Assembly (NCBI GenBank): GCA_029932755.1
Contig: JAOZPK010000115.1
Coordinates: 1 to 6,556 of the forward strand
Length of the DNA stretch: 6,556 nt
Direction: 5' to 3'
Origin: Candidatus Cloacimonadota bacterium
GTDB lineage: Bacteria > Cloacimonadota > Cloacimonadia > Cloacimonadales > TCS61
The position numbers were made by a program, and so were the translations under genes. The notes beneath the pieces are model-generated. The model made no database searches, was not told the DNA's origin, and saw nothing but the letters and a program-made list of their open reading frames with translations. Of this stretch, positions 6,129 through 6,556 are shown piece by piece (the first letter of the stretch is position 1; each line of letters starts with the position of its first letter).

Positions 6129-6374
6129 TTGTCCGAATGAACTTATTTTTACCAATGTAGAATATGTTATTAATCTTACAAAACCTACTTCCTAAAACTG
6201 CAAGATTGTTTTTTTCTGTAAAGAGTAAAATTATTATGCAGTTAATTTTAATCTGAGTAATTTTCATTTTTTCTATTATCAATATTCAATCCTTTTTAGA
6301 TATATTTGTCCCTTTAAATATATATGTCGGAAATCCTAAAATTGTGACGCAGCCACTCAAAAAAAATATTTACG

Positions 6375-6402
6375 TTGTTAATTAGAATTGTTTAAGTATA
6401 CT
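6375..6402 (+). promoter_or_regulatory. Candidate sigma-70-like promoter of the gene starting at 6515
   Basis: TTGTTA (6375-6380) and TATACT (6397-6402) are separated by 16 bases, each resembling the -35 and -10 consensus. The expected start point is near 6408-6410, leaving a leader of about 105 bases before the ATG at 6515. In such AT-rich DNA chance matches are common, so this is tentative. Confidence 0.35.
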
Positions 6403-6405
6403 CTA

Positions 6406-6419
6406 ACAAATTTATTTGT
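6406..6419. promoter_or_regulatory. Perfect 14-base palindrome over the predicted start point (possible operator)
   Basis: ACAAAT (6406-6411) and ATTTGT (6414-6419) are exact reverse complements around TT. The palindrome directly follows the -10 element of the plus-strand candidate promoter and covers its predicted start point, where a repressor would act. TAACAA at 6404-6409 also mirrors the TTGTTA of the -35. No regulator gene is visible, so this is inference from position and symmetry only. Confidence 0.25.
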
Positions 6420-6514
6420 AAACAGTTAGAATGCAGAATGGAATTGAATAAAAAAAAACTAATAAAATTTTACATTTTTTAGTAATACGAAAAAATATTA
6501 ACTGTGGAGTTAAA

Positions 6515-6556
6515 ATGCGAGTTGAGTTGGATTATAAATTTATCCGCGACTTTTCG
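6515..6556 (+). CDS. Start of an unidentified protein (3' truncated by window)
   Basis: An ATG at 6515 begins an open frame of 14 codons, MRVELDYKFIRDFS, that runs off the end of the window. GGAG at 6506-6509, five bases before the ATG, is a good ribosome binding site, and a candidate promoter lies about 110 bases upstream. The higher G and C content after the ATG fits a coding start following a long AT-rich spacer. The peptide has no signal sequence and suggests a cytoplasmic protein; it is too short to assign a family. Confidence 0.55.
   Translation, partial: MRVELDYKFIRDFS

Larger units (their letters stand above)
6029..6514. other. AT-rich divergent intergenic control region
   Basis: These 486 bases separate the minus-strand beta-helix gene from the plus-strand gene beginning at 6515. 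No open frame with a ribosome site is visible. The stretch holds candidate promoters facing both ways (6039-6067 minus, 6375-6402 plus), a nine-pair hairpin at 6103-6128, an 11-base separated inverted repeat (6112-6122 with 6252-6262), and a palindrome at 6406-6419. Apart from these it consists of A and T runs in which I see nothing specific. Confidence 0.6.

Noticed and set aside
6300..6323. AT-only inverted repeat ATATATTT ... AAATATAT
   Set aside because: An eight-base A/T match is expected by chance in this composition and would form a very weak stem.

Overview
The window is AT-rich and looks like a chromosomal stretch of an uncultivated bacterium of the Fibrobacteres-Chlorobi-Bacteroidetes (FCB) superphylum, most like Candidatus Cloacimonadota. 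Two large proteins have N-terminal export signals, parallel beta-helix bodies and a C-terminal type IX secretion (T9SS) sorting domain with the motif NYPNPFNP and a KKM(M/L)xLK end. The same combination, with the 'WKWLSFP' and 'EIGAFVNGE' modules seen in one of them, is familiar from that lineage. The phylum call is inference from protein style; no rRNA or marker gene is present.

Layout. Positions 1-138 (+) hold the last 45 codons of an OmpA/MotB-type peptidoglycan-binding protein. Its stop overlaps by one base (TAATG) the start of an MscS-family mechanosensitive channel gene (138-1043, +), so the two are probably one translationally coupled envelope unit. Positions 1044-1218 separate the convergently transcribed channel and beta-helix genes and contain three successive inverted repeats that look like dispersed repeat elements. 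Two long minus-strand genes follow: 3611-6016 encodes a beta-helix protein with a tryptophan-rich middle region, and 1219-3540 encodes a second beta-helix protein containing a DUF1565-like segment. They are 70 bases apart and probably co-transcribed, the 3611-6016 gene first. The gap holds a strong hairpin of dispersed-repeat type whose flank also provides the ribosome binding site of the second gene. About 486 bases of very AT-rich DNA (6029-6514) form a divergent control region. A new plus-strand gene begins at 6515 and runs off the window.

How the parts work together. The two minus-strand products are predicted to cross the inner membrane by Sec and the outer membrane by T9SS, ending on the surface or outside the cell. 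No T9SS machinery gene is in the window. The OmpA-MscS pair would act in the envelope, but a functional link to the two secreted proteins is not shown.

The most unusual signal is at the 5' end of the gene at 1219-3540. Its ribosome binding site lies in the flank of a hairpin repeat, and its signal-peptide codons contain a 10-base-period repeat, so the expression and export signals of this gene may have been built from dispersed repeats. I found no CRISPR array, tRNA, rRNA, transposase or defence system, and no convincing new multi-gene system.
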